In this document: in pieces, positions 1 to 13,400 of the stretch | Position numbering within the stretch: position 1 is the stretch's first letter | How the letters are laid out: each line of letters opens with the position of its first letter | Assembly: GCF_014356525.2 (NCBI RefSeq) | Contig: NC_052516.1 | Location: 27,291,796 to 27,355,795, forward strand | Direction of reading: 5' to 3' | Source of the DNA: Nilaparvata lugens | Taxonomy: Eukaryota; Arthropoda; Insecta; Hemiptera; Delphacidae | Length of the DNA: 64,000 nt | Position numbers and translations under genes: made by a program | The notes under the pieces: generated by a model | What the model was told of the DNA's origin: nothing | The model's input: the letters and a program-made list of their open reading frames with translations, nothing else | The model's database searches: none

Positions 1-1300
1 TGGCCAAGTTTCTTTATGACATTTTTCATCTTTTTATGACATGTTTCTTTCTTTATTTCTCTTAGTGCCCACATGATTCTTTGTTCTGTATTACATGGTT
101 TGTGCCCATGTAAGATATTTTAAGTGCATATTCTTCCACCTCTCATTTTTTTCTCCTGGAAAGTAGATTCAGAAATAATTTTAAGATAGGATTTTTATAA
201 AAACCCATATTTCTATTGTTAGGACGCTTTATTTTGCTATTCAATTTATTTTGTTCTTATTTTATTTTACTCTTGTTTTATTCTTACCTTGTTATTTATT
301 TTAAATCTAATTTTTGAATGAAGATGTTGTAATGTTTCAATGGTACATATAAGGGTTTAACCTGTTGTCTCCATATATGTTTATTTATGTAAATAAATAA
401 AATGAAACTTAAACTAAGAACTTTACCAAATGAGAATTTGACAAACTGAAAACTCGGTAAACTGATAAATTATCGAAGTAAAAGCTTGATAAACTAAAAA
501 CCTGACGAATTGAAAACTTGACAATGAGAACTTGACGCAATGAAAACTGGACACACTGAAAACATAATAAACTGAGATCTTGACGAATTGAAATTCAGTT
601 GGATAAAAGTCAAACTGAATACTTGATTCAATGAAAACTTGACAAACTGAAACCTGCTGTCAGCATTAGAAAACCGTGTTTTAAAGTGATAACCGTGTTA
701 TAATGTTCAAGTAGTTGCATAAAGTCCTCATTGTAGTATAGTTTTGAAAATCCATTGCGAAAAGATGGGATTGTGATGTTTAAATGTTTGAATAACCTGA
801 TCGTAGATAAATCTTATCTGTACTAGTTATCATTCCAATATTTTTATAAGTACGGTACTAAAAGTGAGAATCGCATTATGAAGTCAGTGGAAATAATAGG
901 AACACATTGATGCCAGCTTTCTGTTTCGACCGCCTTCGATGATACAACATGGCTCTGATTCAACCTTTCCCGATGAATCTAACCTGAAATTAAAATTAAT
1001 TTAAATTAGAATGTATTTATTTTGATATTCCTCAAATAGCTAATAGGTAGAGGGATTAAATATAATATATACAATGTTTTTATTGAAATAGTATTTTGAA
1101 ATAAATAAATAATTTAAAATTGAAACACTGTGCCACGTGTTTTACCAAGTAATGTGATCTCTTCAGACCGACTGTTCGATCGGTAATGTGTCAGAGTGAT
1201 TAAATTGTAACTTCTACTCATAAGTTCCAAACTAGTATATTTTCATCAGATGGTTTTTATGTATGTCTACTTTTTCTAATAGTTTGTGTGCTGTAGCTGT
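1..1300. other. Rfx intron: probable LINE 3' tail and minisatellite
   Basis: No coding exon is recognised. Bases 1-405 end in cctgttgtctcc and an AATAAATAAA tail like a LINE 3' end; the same sequence occurs inverted at about 33700-33750. Bases 425-655 hold degenerate copies of a 16-bp unit, TTGACAAACTGAAAAC. Confidence 0.5.
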
Positions 1301-1360
1301 TGAATAGGTTGTGTGTGTTTTCAGGGCGTATGAATAGGTTGTGTGTGTTTTCAGGGCGTA
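1301..1360 (+). repeat. Perfect 30-bp tandem duplication spanning a splice acceptor
   Basis: The unit starting tgaataggttgtgtgtgttt and ending tcagggcgta occurs twice, back to back. Each copy holds 24 intron bases with pyrimidine tract and AG plus six exon bases. Confidence 0.97.
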
Positions 1361-1457
1361 TCCGGTTTATACAGTGGGAGAATCAGGCACTATGTACACC
1401 CCGGCATCCGGCCAGTACTACACGCCCGGTAATACTACTCCGGTCACCTACAGTCAG
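1355..1457 (+). CDS. Rfx: Rfx exon (first in window)
   Basis: Acceptor ttttcag, donor CAG|gtacac. One base completes a codon, then 34 codons read [20 protein letters not shown] and on to PVTYSQ, the N-terminal Tyr/Thr-rich part before the DNA-binding domain. The acceptor belongs to a perfect 30-bp tandem duplication (1301-1330, 1331-1360). Splicing to the upstream copy adds 30 nt with an in-frame TAG, so only the downstream AG keeps the frame open. Confidence 0.85.
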
Positions 1458-4400
1458 GTACACTTTTCCCTCCATTTTCGAATCTAGATTTATAGACTCA
1501 CTCAGGAAATTCAAGTGGAATTTACTCCGGAACAACTGAGTGTTTTTCTCAATTTATTTTGCTATTGACTGGCCTGTATGTCAAAATGTGACATCCTGTT
1601 TTTGCTTGTGAGCGATTCAAACCCAATTAATAGCACTTGAATAATTGTTTTGTAATTAGTTCATAATATAAAATAACATTAGTTTATATACAAGTGAGAC
1701 CCTGGCCTTGGAACTTGGAAGAATGACATTGTCGCATTTGTAGGATCAGTCTACTTGTCTACCTGAATTGGAAGTAGTGAAAGCGTTTATTTACTAATTC
1801 TATTAATATTTCATTTTATTGAGTCGCATGTACTTGCATGAGAGAGTCTCCATTCACACAATCTGGTTACGCCTGTTGGTTGGTACAACAAATCTCAACT
1901 TATTTTTTCACAGTTTAAAACTTGTTGAATATTCTCTGCTCATTGCAAAACAAATTGAATAAAGTCGTCCAATATTGAATAAAATAGTTATTTGTATATC
2001 TAGAGTGAAAAGTACGACTTTTTCTCCCTGAGGGAAAAAGTTTGAAGCCCGAGGCGAAGCCGAGGGCAACAATTTTCCTGAGGGAGAAAAAGTATTTTTC
2101 GCTCGTGATGTACACAACATTTTTCCTCCATCTACATTTTTTTATAGAAACTGCAAATTAAATCATTCTAATAACTTAAGTATTGGTGACAATGTTTCCT
2201 AACAACATAACCTAAAAACTAAAACCTAAAAACCGGTCGTCTGATAGGCACTGCTGATTGCGCTATCTATCGGCCAAAGTTGTAACAATCATATCAGCTG
2301 AGCTACCAAAAATGGCTGGCTCCAGTTCACGCGGTTCAGATTTGAATTGCAGAATGCAGATCAAAAATATTTGTTGGCTGGTATTTTGAATAGAATAAAA
2401 TATTTTTAAAATTGTATAAATTTTTATCATCTCAATATTAAGAATATAATATCATACAAACATATATTTCATGAGTTGATCAAATTTCTGGTTGTGGTAT
2501 TGAATTCAGTTGACTCAATGACAGACACCTCTATTACGCTTTCTCATCTGAGCTTAGACCTTCTAACCTATTACCATGTAAGGTTTTTAAATAGAGATGC
2601 TTCCCATGTTATTTAAATGGAGTCACTTTTACTCCCTAGGGAGTTTTTCTGTTTTTTACTACCTAGAGCGAAAAAGTGACACTTTAGTATTATGTTTCAG
2701 GGAGTAAAGTAAGTACTTTAGACAGTAGGTGGAGGAAAAATTAATTTTTCCTTACAAATAGTGATTTTGTTTGCGTTGGTTGTCAGGTGGCTGGAGGCGC
2801 TCTGAATGGGCCGAACCAGGGAGGTACAGCGGCACAACTGCTGGGCAGCACCTATCTGATCCAGCAGACGGTCGACGGCACAGACACAATCATCACCTCC
2901 AACCGATCCTCACCGCAAACTGTCAGCGCCGTAAGTACGCCTAGCATTTCGACCTTATTCAACTGTACATTTAGATGATTTGATTCAAAAATTGAAGTAA
3001 TTAAAAAAAATCTATAACCACTATAGTGAAGGTCCACGTTATAATAGTAGTAGAGAAAGGTGAATAAATGAATGGAGGGACCTTATAGTCATTCCCACAC
3101 AATAAGTAAATGGTCCGGGGACTTACATCACCAGCAATGGCAAGGTCACCCTGTTCAAGCACTTGCCAAAAGGCTGCTAGCAGACGCAAGCTCTTACTGG
3201 CTGGTAAAGTTGGGTAGAGGTCAGGTCAAACAGTTGATTGCTCTGATAACTGGACATGGCCACTTCAGGAAACATTTCCACACAATTTGACTCTGAAATA
3301 AAAGTCAGATGTTTAGGCTCTGTAGTTAGTCTGAAGAGACTGCCAACCATAGAATAGAACAGTCACGTCGGTTGGGTACAAAGGAAAGTGATAGACATTT
3401 ACATAGATGAAGTAACTCAGTTAGGCTACGGTACAATATAAAACAATGTCAGATAACATAAAACAACATCATATAACATGAAACAGCATACGATAACATG
3501 AAATAACTTTGCCGTATCAAGACTACTTTAGAATGTATTCGTTATGTCGTAACAAATTCGCTGCTGAGGTATTCCTCTAATGTATCGAACACCCTAGTTT
3601 TTAGTAGCTCCTTCACTATTTTCTTGAACATATCTTTTGGAAGGTTTCTGATTACTGAGGGCAGTTTATTGAACAGTACGAACTGTTGATATTTATGGCT
3701 CTTGTAGGATTTGTGCAGTCTTATGGTGGGCTTTACCAAATCGAACTTTTTCCTGGTATCATGTTCATGAGATTCAGATTGTTTAATAAAGTATTTTTCA
3801 TTTCCTTTTATGAAAACCACATTGCTGAAAATGTACATGTTAGCCAGGGTCATGATGCCCAAACGTTTAAAAGTTTCTCTGCACGTATTATACTGGATTG
3901 GGAGGTACTAGGGGCAAGGAGAAGGACTCGAAGGGTTAGTATAGGGAAAAAACTCTAGGATCTTGTAAAGGACACAGGTATTGGTTTGCTCAATTAACGT
4001 ACTTGGAACACACAATAAGTTCCGGCTGTCGTGTGAGGTTCTTTGAACCTTTGGATCCTTGAATCCGTCCCTTCAATAACATAAGGTGGAGGAACAGCGT
4101 AGCTGATTCTCTACCTTGCCACTGACTTCTATCGAAGATAGTTGATACCAGTAATCTGATGTAAAATCAACTGTTCATTCTTGTTTAAAATAATCAATTA
4201 TATTCTATTTTTCAAGAAAATATGTTTTTCGATGATTAAATATTACATTTTCATTATTGAGATTAAATATTTTGTTAGTTAATTATGTGTCTATATTGAA
4301 ATATATTGTTCACTGATTCAATAATAATCTTTCATGATTGAGACTGAATATTTTGTTAATTATATTTCTACATTGTTGAAAAACGATCTGGCAACGTTGC

Positions 4401-7400
4401 GGAGCTAGAAAAGGATAGCGCTATCTGCTTTGTCGAATGATGGACAAGAGTAGCAACACCAATGTTAATCAAATATTGTCATTATAACGTGGACCTTACT
4501 ATATAGTGGTCGTGACCATAGAGCAACCGAGTGTTTTAACGACTAATTTTCAAATGTAGTCATGTGGTGACACGGTTTGTTTGTACCTAATCTGTGTTAC
4601 TAATGGTTTCGACATAAGCCTTATGGTGGATTGGCTTTGTTTCACAGGCATTAAATAACAATCTAATTGTGAACAATTTTTGCTGGGTGGAATTGTGGGG
4701 CAATGCTAATAGATAGAAGATTGAATACTCATCAGCTAGTTGTAGTTTTATGTTGGCGTGATGACGTCACATTGTCTCGATGACGTCATTATTATTGTCC
4801 TATATATTATATTAAGGCTCTCATATGGACTATACGATTACATGTATATTCTGAAAATTAATCTCTGAGGATGCTATGTCGTCTTCAAGCTAACATAACG
4901 ATGCTACTACTGTGAGTAAGACACTATTGTCCGATCCCACGAAGCTTGGCCAAGACATTCGAACATATTCAAATAAGGTATGGTTTACAACAAGTGTACT
5001 GGAACATATGATTTCTATGGCTATAATTACTATCAATAATTCCAGTTCACTCTTGTAAAGCTTACATTTACAAATAGTCTTGACCGAGCTTGGTGAAACC
5101 GGGCTAAAGATGAGTATAATCCTTCTATCAACCAATCTATTAATCTTGGTGTTGGGTTGCCTGATTATAGTCCAGTCACTATATACATTGGTGCATGCAA
5201 TTTATATTGTAGTTCTGATTTTTTAATATATTATTTGGGTACATGAGAGAAGTCCAGAACCAATTTCTTCAGGCAAAATTTCCTTGTGCTAGATACAGGT
5301 GTCCCAAAAACCTTGTATTTTCGGCTCATTTTCCAGTTTTCAGCTATTTCTGCCAAATTTCGTAATCGGACTGAAAAATTTGTTCTCGCCTTTTCTTAGA
5401 TTATAAAATTCTGAATAAAATGAGATCATTCGGAACTCTCTATCACCAATGAGTACTGAGTTATGATTTTTCAAAAATGAGTGAACTTTGCAGAAAAAAT
5501 CAATTTTGATGAATTTAAGTTTTTGATCAACAATAGGCCTATCTTCCGATTGTTACCATTTAGAAGTATAATTTATTCAAAATCCCTCTGGGCGTATTTT
5601 TGTGCTCTACAATCTGAGATCAGGTAGAGCGCTCTATCTCATATAGATTTCCAGGTACACCTGACAACAATGCTCCTTGTATTGTGAAAACACCTAATTT
5701 TCAGCTTCAACCATCATCACCAACTACATTGTCTTCACATTTATATTTCGCACAATGACATGAGTTCATGAGATTATGTTCTATAAGAATCACCCGTTAG
5801 ATGCACTTCATTTCAGTATTCCCTAAAAAAAATTCTAAATGGTAACAATCGGAAGATATTGTTGATCAAAAACTTAAATTCATCAAAATTGATTTTTTCT
5901 TCAAATTTCACTCATTTTTGAAAAATTATAACTCAGTACCGTACTCATTGGTGATAGAGAGTTCCGAATGATCTCATTTTATTCAGAATTTGATAATCTA
6001 AAAAAAGGCAAGAGCAAATTTTTCCGTCCGATTACGAGATTTGGCAGAAATAGCTGAAAACTGGAAAATGAGCCGAAAATACGAGGTTTTTGGGCCACTC
6101 TGTATCTAGCACAAGGAAATTCTGCATGAAGAAATTGGTTCTGGACTTCTCTCATGTACCCAAATAATATATTAAAAAATCAGAACTACAATATAAATAG
6201 CAAGCACACCCCCTTTTTTATGTGTATATTGGCTTGACTATTAACTGACATTTATGACATTTAAGACATTTTATGGAAATATAAGGGTTTGGGTGAAATT
6301 AATCTTTTTGGAATGGTGTATATAGGTTTCTTGGTTGAATAACATCAAAGAATATATTGATTTATTGATGAGGGTTTTTTGATTTGCGGATTTGAATATA
6401 TTGATTGATGGTTGTGAAGGATTAACATACTAAGTACCGGTTGTACAAAAGCCTGTTAATTTCAATCATGGTTGAATGCCACTAGAACCAATCACAGAGG
6501 ACTTTTTTGAAAGAAGGCTTCTCTGGTTCTCGTGGCATTTAACCATGATTAAAATTCAACAGGCTTTTGTGCAACCGGTCCAATGGCCATATCGCACAAT
6601 CTAAGATTAACGCTAATCCACAATTACATAAAGGTGTGGTGGAATTATAATGTGTTTCACTCCGGGTTTAATCCATCAGCTGATCTATCTCCGTTTAAAC
6701 CGAGATGGTGCACCTGAATCCTAAGACAAGATCTATCAGTTCTGGACAGCAATGTTAATCTTGGAGAAGACTCAATATGGCTGCTCTACATGTCACATCG
6801 AGCGGGACATTTGAAAATACAATCCACTTGGAAGAACTCTATTTACGGGGAACTTCAATAGGCTAACGGTGTGATCACATTGAATGCGTAGATGTGCAAG
6901 TGAAAGCTTGGTTATGCATGACCAAGCGTGCAGATGATTTTTTTTTTTGAAATTGAAATGGAATATTATTCAAAAAATTAAAAAATGAGTAACAAAATGT
7001 GGAAAGAGCAATAGGACACACATTGAACACTTGCACTTACTGGTTGCTTTGTTCAGTGTGAGCAACTACAAGCAAGTCACAATGTGTTTCAATGGCACTT
7101 TCCAGATTTTGATTTTTCGTCTTATGCATATGCATGATCTGACATACACTTGCAATCACACCCTAAGACAAGACCTATCACCGTTGAGTGCTGGAGATCA
7201 ATCTTAATTTTGAAGAAGACTCATGTGTAATTTGGCATCACCAGCAAAAGGAATTAAGCCTTGCCCGCTGGTGAGAGTTGCATTCAGTTATTTATGCTTG
7301 AATAAATTTGTTACATTGGTTGTTTCCTGGTTTTATACAATAATATGGTTTTATACTCAATATGGCCGCTCCACATCACATCACGGTCACATCGGGTGGG

Positions 7401-10400
7401 ACATTTAAAAATACAATCTTATTGAAAGAACCTTATCTCTGGGGAACCTGAATAGTCTAATCCCATCGGAATACTTATTATAATTTTGATGTGAACAATA
7501 GCCCATTTCTCCTGAAAAGTAGTACTTGTATAATTAAATAAACAAACGTTAAAACAAGACTCAATATCACGGCAAAATGCTACAATGTATCATGGGATGA
7601 TGCCTTGACCTCTATCTGTAGACCCTTATCTCAGTTGGTGAATTAATTAATCTAGGACGTGACGTATCACCTGGTGAACTCAGCAGCAGCGGCGAATGGA
7701 CCCGGCGGCGGCACAGTTGGCAGTACTGCCGGTGGCGGTGGCGCCACTTCGGTGCCTCCAGGCAGCGCCGCAAACGCCAACCCAAACGGCGCCACCCTCG
7801 ACTCTGACCAGCCCAGTCTTATACACGCTACCCGCGTGTCGCCCGCTACAGTTAGTCAGCATTATCTTTGCATCTCTACATTTTGATCGTATAATTAGCG
7901 GCCCTACAATATGATTGTTTAGTTTGCGTCTCTGTCACTGTTGTCATGTTGCACAATTTGTTCATTTATTTAGAAATTATGTTGCAAACATCTCTACATT
8001 GCGTCTCTACATTTTGATCGTGTAGTTAGGGTCTCTATCACTGTTGTCATACTGCACAATTTGTTTATTTTAGCTTGCATCTCTACATTGTCTTTGCGAC
8101 TCTAGATTTTAATCTACGTAATTAGTGACTCTACACTCTGATTATGTTTGTTTGCATCTCTACATTCCGATTGTGTAGTTTATGCATCTCTACACTCTGA
8201 TTTTGTAGTTTGCGTCTCCTATCTCTGTTTTCATGATGCATATTTTTCTTTTATTTAGAAATTATGTAGCTTACATCTCTAAATTGCGTCTCTACATTTT
8301 GATCGTTTAGTTAGGGTCTCTATCACTGTTGTCATATTGCACAATCTGTTTATTTATTTAGTTTAAGTTGGTATTTTGGTTACTAGTGTGCATCTAGAAA
8401 GTTCCTGGATGTACTTGCTTCGCTAGTTTATGTCATTTTTGCCGTTATATTGTCGCTCAATTGCAAATTTGAGTCATAAGTTCACATTCAAGTGAGTCTA
8501 GGCATTAAGTATTGTTTGTTTGTGTCTGAATGGAAATAGTTTTGTATAGAATGTTGCACCACTCATTGTTGTCATGTTGCACAATCTTCATATTCATTTA
8601 TAAATCATAACAAAAAATCTTACATTACTTCGATACCAATAGTTCAATATATGCACTTTTTGTTATAAAACTTCAAATACATGATATTGTAATACTAATC
8701 CTATATACTGATGTACCTTATAACAATATTCAACCACTTTTTGATGTCTATAAATTGATTTATATAAAAATAATACTCATATAAAACACAAAATACAATT
8801 TTTTATAAATAATATAAGATTATTTTATTTTTGTGAGATCGTATGAATCTTGAATAAAATGTGATTTGACATAGGGGAGATTCCAGCATAAATCCTACTT
8901 ATTCTAATTATTCATTTCAGCATATATCTTACTTTTTTAGATTTATTTTAAATGTTCTAATTTATATTTTGCTCATTATTTGTACTCTTGTACCATGTTA
9001 TCATTACTTATATATCATAGGATGATTTATTAATGTCATGCACTGATTTACATATTGATCAATCGTCTCATGTTACATGTTTTATGTTGTTTCAGCATGT
9101 TGGCATTTTGATAAATGATTAAAGTATTTCAATGTATGCTTGCATTGGCGCCTTGACTACTACTTGATTATGATCACTTCATAGTTTTAAATAATTATTT
9201 ATTGCTCATTGATTATCTTCATTATATTTGGTATGATTATATTATTTCATATTCTTCATGAATATTGTATTATTTCATTGCATGATTGATTCTTGTAGAA
9301 TTAGAAGATCAGTGGTTTTTACTGTTGCATGTTGAAATTAGCGATTTTGCTCAATCCACTTGTTATCATTTAATACCTATAAATATTAGTTAACAGTAAC
9401 AAACTGTAGTTTTCTGTTAGCTTTCTGTGTTGTAGTGAAGGAGATGTTGTGGTAGATATCCGTGTTATATAATAAAATGACTGGGAATTATCAGATCTAC
9501 TTATTTAATAAGTAATTGTGCCCATTGATAATTAAATTATCTCATCCACTTGTTTATTAAGTGCGACAGTCGTAAAGGGCCCCATTACACTAAGGAACTT
9601 CGATCGACGAACTTGGCTCTTGCGAACCAAGTTCACCAGTGTATGTGGAAAATTGGCGAACCGCGAACCAAATTCGTGACGAACTTGGTCTTCAATCTGG
9701 ATTAAAAACTTTGTTCGGTTCGTCCGCCAGGGCGATATATTCTATCTATATATTTTCTTCCCACAGCAGCTGCAAACTTTTAAACGAAAGACACTGAAGT
9801 AACGAACGGTTGTTCGCTCTCCCCACTACAGTGTGTGGGCAAATCCTACACGAACTTGGTTCCCCGAACCAAGCTGGCCGATCTAAGTTCCCTAGTGTAT
9901 TGGGCCCTTATGTCCCATTAATGACTTGAATGTTACATTCAGACGAGGTTGAACCTCTCTCGCAATGAAATCCCCGCTTACAAAAAGCCATACTAATCTA
10001 CTTCTCACTATTTACTATTTCATTGTGTCTTTTAATATTGACTATGTCTTGTAATATTAAGACTTGTCTTAAAAAAGGGAATAAGGGGATACAAGCTATA
10101 TTGTAATAAAAAACTGTTGAGTTTTTTTTATAAAAATGAATGATTGTTATTATTACAGTATTAATTCTATATTAGACTTTCTTTGATTTCATAACTACTT
10201 GATATTTTGAATATTGTTCTGAATTTTGATTGTTTTAATACTCTTTTATCGATTTTATTGATTCAGTGCTAAGGGTTGTGTGGCAGAGATAACCTAGAGT
10301 CCTAACTCCGTTATTAATAAAGGCAATTCTTATTTAAAACTTATGATTAGGTCTGATTATGTAGTATTTTTTTGAATTATTTGCCAAGGATGTTTGGTAA

Positions 10401-13400
10401 TGAGATGTGTGATTGTTGTATAGGTGCAATGGCTGCTGGAGAACTATGAGACAGCGGAGGGAGTGTCGCTGGCCAGGGTGACGTTGTACAACCACTACCT
10501 GCGCCATTGCTACGAGCACAAGCTAGACCCCGTCAATGCGGCCTCGTTCGGCAAACTCATTCGATCCGTCTTTCTCGGCCTGCGCACCAGGCGTCTCGGA
10601 ACCAGGTTGGTATAGTGCACCACTTATCAGCTGATTTGATTTTTTTATTGGATAATTATCGAGAAATGTACAACTCTAGTACCACAGACCAAGTTCAAAA
10701 CGGTTTCAATTCTAATTTATAAAGAAGTTTAATGTTGTGTGCTACTTTCAAATTGTATGTTAACAGATTGCAACAAATATGTTATTTTTACATTTTTGAG
10801 TTACGGTACATCCAGTACAAACAAAAGGTACAGATTTCAAATTTGTAAATACTCCTAAATTGTATTAAATAAATTAAAAACAATTTAAAAAGTCCAAAAT
10901 GATTGTATAAAAAAGTCACGGTCTGCTTTCCAAGCTGTCATACTTATACAGTAAATGAGTTCGTTAAGTAATGTACCATACTTTATTCACTCACTTGAAA
11001 CTTACATTAACATTTTTATTAAATGTACTTAGATTTTTCATTTCTTGATAATTTAGGCTCAACTCACACTTACGTGACTCAAGTCGAGAAGAGACTGCGA
11101 CTCTAGTCTATTCTCGACGCAGTATGTATTTTCAAATGGCGACACTCAGACCAGTCTATTCTAGTCTCCACGACCTCACGACTGTGAGACTGAGCACGAG
11201 AGATCGAAAGTAGAGCGAAAGAAAATTATTTTTATTCAATTAATGATTTGGTTTAATATTGATTGATGTTGTATGAATCTTAAATTCAGCTTTATGTATA
11301 TCTTTAATTTATTGTTATTTCTTAGAATGGAATATTTAGTTGGTTGAATGTTAATTACTGTTAGCCTATATTATAATATTGTAGGATCATTTTATATATT
11401 AATATTAATGTATAAGTGAATAAGTTATATTAAGACTCCACGTCGGCGTACAAGTTTTCTTTTGCCGACGTGTAGCACAAAGTTGTCAATTTCCTTTCAG
11501 TTGTATTCTGTATATATTTTTGTGCAATAAACGATTTGATTTGATTTGATTTGAGTTCACGTCAAGTTTTCTTTTACGATTTTTTATGAGTTTGTATTAT
11601 TTTAAGTAATGTATTTTCTAAATAATGAATGAAATTGTATTACAGTACTGTAACAGTTGTAATTGAATGAATAATTTAATTTGTTTCAGAGGGAACTCTA
11701 AGTACCACTACTACGGCATCCGCGTGAAGCCAGGCTCACCGCTCAACCAGCTGCCAATGATGGACGACGAGGGACGAGGGGCTATGGTGGGAGGGGGAAA
11801 TGGCAACGGTGGTGGTGGAGGAGGGGGAAACGGCGGTAACGGTGGTGGGGGAAGGGCGTCAACGGGTGCTGGCGGCGGCGGCGGGCAAAAGCAGCAGCGC
11901 TACAACAAGTTTGGCGGGGCGGGGGCGGGGAAAGGCGGCGACGGTTCCGTCGGCAATCAGGCGCATGCGCACGAATGTGGTGGCGAACAGAATCATCAGC
12001 ACAATAATGCACAGGTACCAGAACAATTTTAACATTAAATAAACATTCAATGTCTTTAGATGAAGATTTTACTAGAAATTGCAGTTAACCAACTGCTACA
12101 ATATTATTACTGTAGATATAATAATTATTTCAAATATCCAATGAAAGCTGAAAATGTATTTCTTCAAGGCTATCTAATTTGTTAGTTATAGAATAATACC
12201 ATAGGGCTACCCTTACAGCTTGAAGGAAACCAACTCCAACCAGTTGCAAGTTTTAAGTACTTGGGTTCAACTGTACAGAGAGATGGAGGGCTTGATGTAG
12301 AAATACAGCATAGAATAAATTGTGGATGGATGAACTGGAGAAAAATGAGTGGTGTTCTTTGTGATAAGAGAGTAAATTGTCAAATGAAGGGAAAGTGTAT
12401 AGATCAGTACATGTGAGGCCAGCTATGCTGTATGGAACAGAAACATGGCCCACTTCAAAGAAACAGGAACGAAAGATGGAAGTGACTGAGATGAGAAAGT
12501 TGAGATGGATGTGTGGGGTTACAAGAAGGGATAAAATGAGAAATGAATTAATCAGATGCACTGTAAAAGTTGGACCATTGGGAAAGAAAATGCAGGAGAC
12601 AAGGATGAGGTGGTTTGGGCATGTACAGCGACGGGAGGAGGATTATGCTGGACGAAGTGCAGGATTTGGTCTTGGATGGTGTGAGAGTACGAGGTAGACC
12701 TAGGATGAGGTGGGGAGATAGAATAGCGGCTGACTTGCGAGAGAGTGGTTGGAGGAGAGAGGAAGCATAGGCGATGTAAGTGATGACGTAAGCCGTTGCT
12801 ACGACGCAATTTGGGTTTCTAAACAAACCGTTGCTATGGAGGGAGAGCATGTTATTCAAATGGGACTAAAACATCACCTCACATTTACGAGTATATCAAT
12901 GAATAGATTTCTAAAGGTGCGTACAGACTTTCGTTCCGCTCCAAGACCGAACGTCACTCCAGCAGAGCGTTTGATGATCGACCGGCGAGCAACAATGGTT
13001 CGACCGGGGAACGCGAGAAGATCTACCATCTTCCACAACGTTCATGATCGGTGCGAGTAGAGAGCGGAGGCGGAGCGATTGCTGTGCGATGGTGGTACGT
13101 GGGCGGTACGAGGGAGGAGCGTGCTCGGTGCGGGTTGGAAGCACGAGTATGTGTACGCAGCTTAGGAGTTGAGAAAATTTTTTTCAAGTTCTACTCAAAT
13201 CATCAACTCTCAGTATTTATTCAGAGCAAATAAATTTTTTTGGGACAGCCAAAGCAGAAAGTCTCACGAAGTAGAGCTTAGAATACCATGTCTGTAGTCT
13301 GCTATGGAAAACCTACCTGTAGAGAAAGTTGAAGTGCAATTTGAATTATTACCTAGAATTTCATTAGATTGTTATAAAGTTGCAATTTAAAAATTCATAT

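Larger units (their letters stand above)
3026..4499. mobile_element. TA-flanked MITE carrying two LINE tails
   Basis: Ends GTGAAGGTCCACGTTATAAT and its complement, flanked by TA on both sides (3024-3025, 4500-4501). A complete 340-bp relative lies at 38961-39300 and a fragment at 37812-37940. The right part (about 4080-4499) aligns to the relative in reverse. The middle is foreign: a RNase-H-like LINE end at 3100-3520 (+) and a LINE 3' end at 3540-3960 (-). Confidence 0.72.

Noticed and set aside
1300..1539. 79-codon open frame beginning [10 protein letters not shown] twice
   Set aside because: Arises from the 30-bp duplication and crosses the real splice sites; the Rfx frame is different.
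7620..7655. Alternative acceptor tctcag at 7629-7634
   Set aside because: Using it puts an in-frame TAA before the conserved exon text.
7866..8360. CRISPR-like array
   Set aside because: The repeats are degenerate, spacers are not unique, and the context is an animal intron.
11782..12050. Open frames opposite or overlapping the Gly-rich Rfx exon
   Set aside because: Shadows of a GC-rich coding exon; Pro/Arg/His-rich text without domains.
12911..13144. Small ORFs in the three GC-rich MITE copies
   Set aside because: The same frames recur in copies A, B and C because the element is GC-rich and has few stops; no transposase motif.
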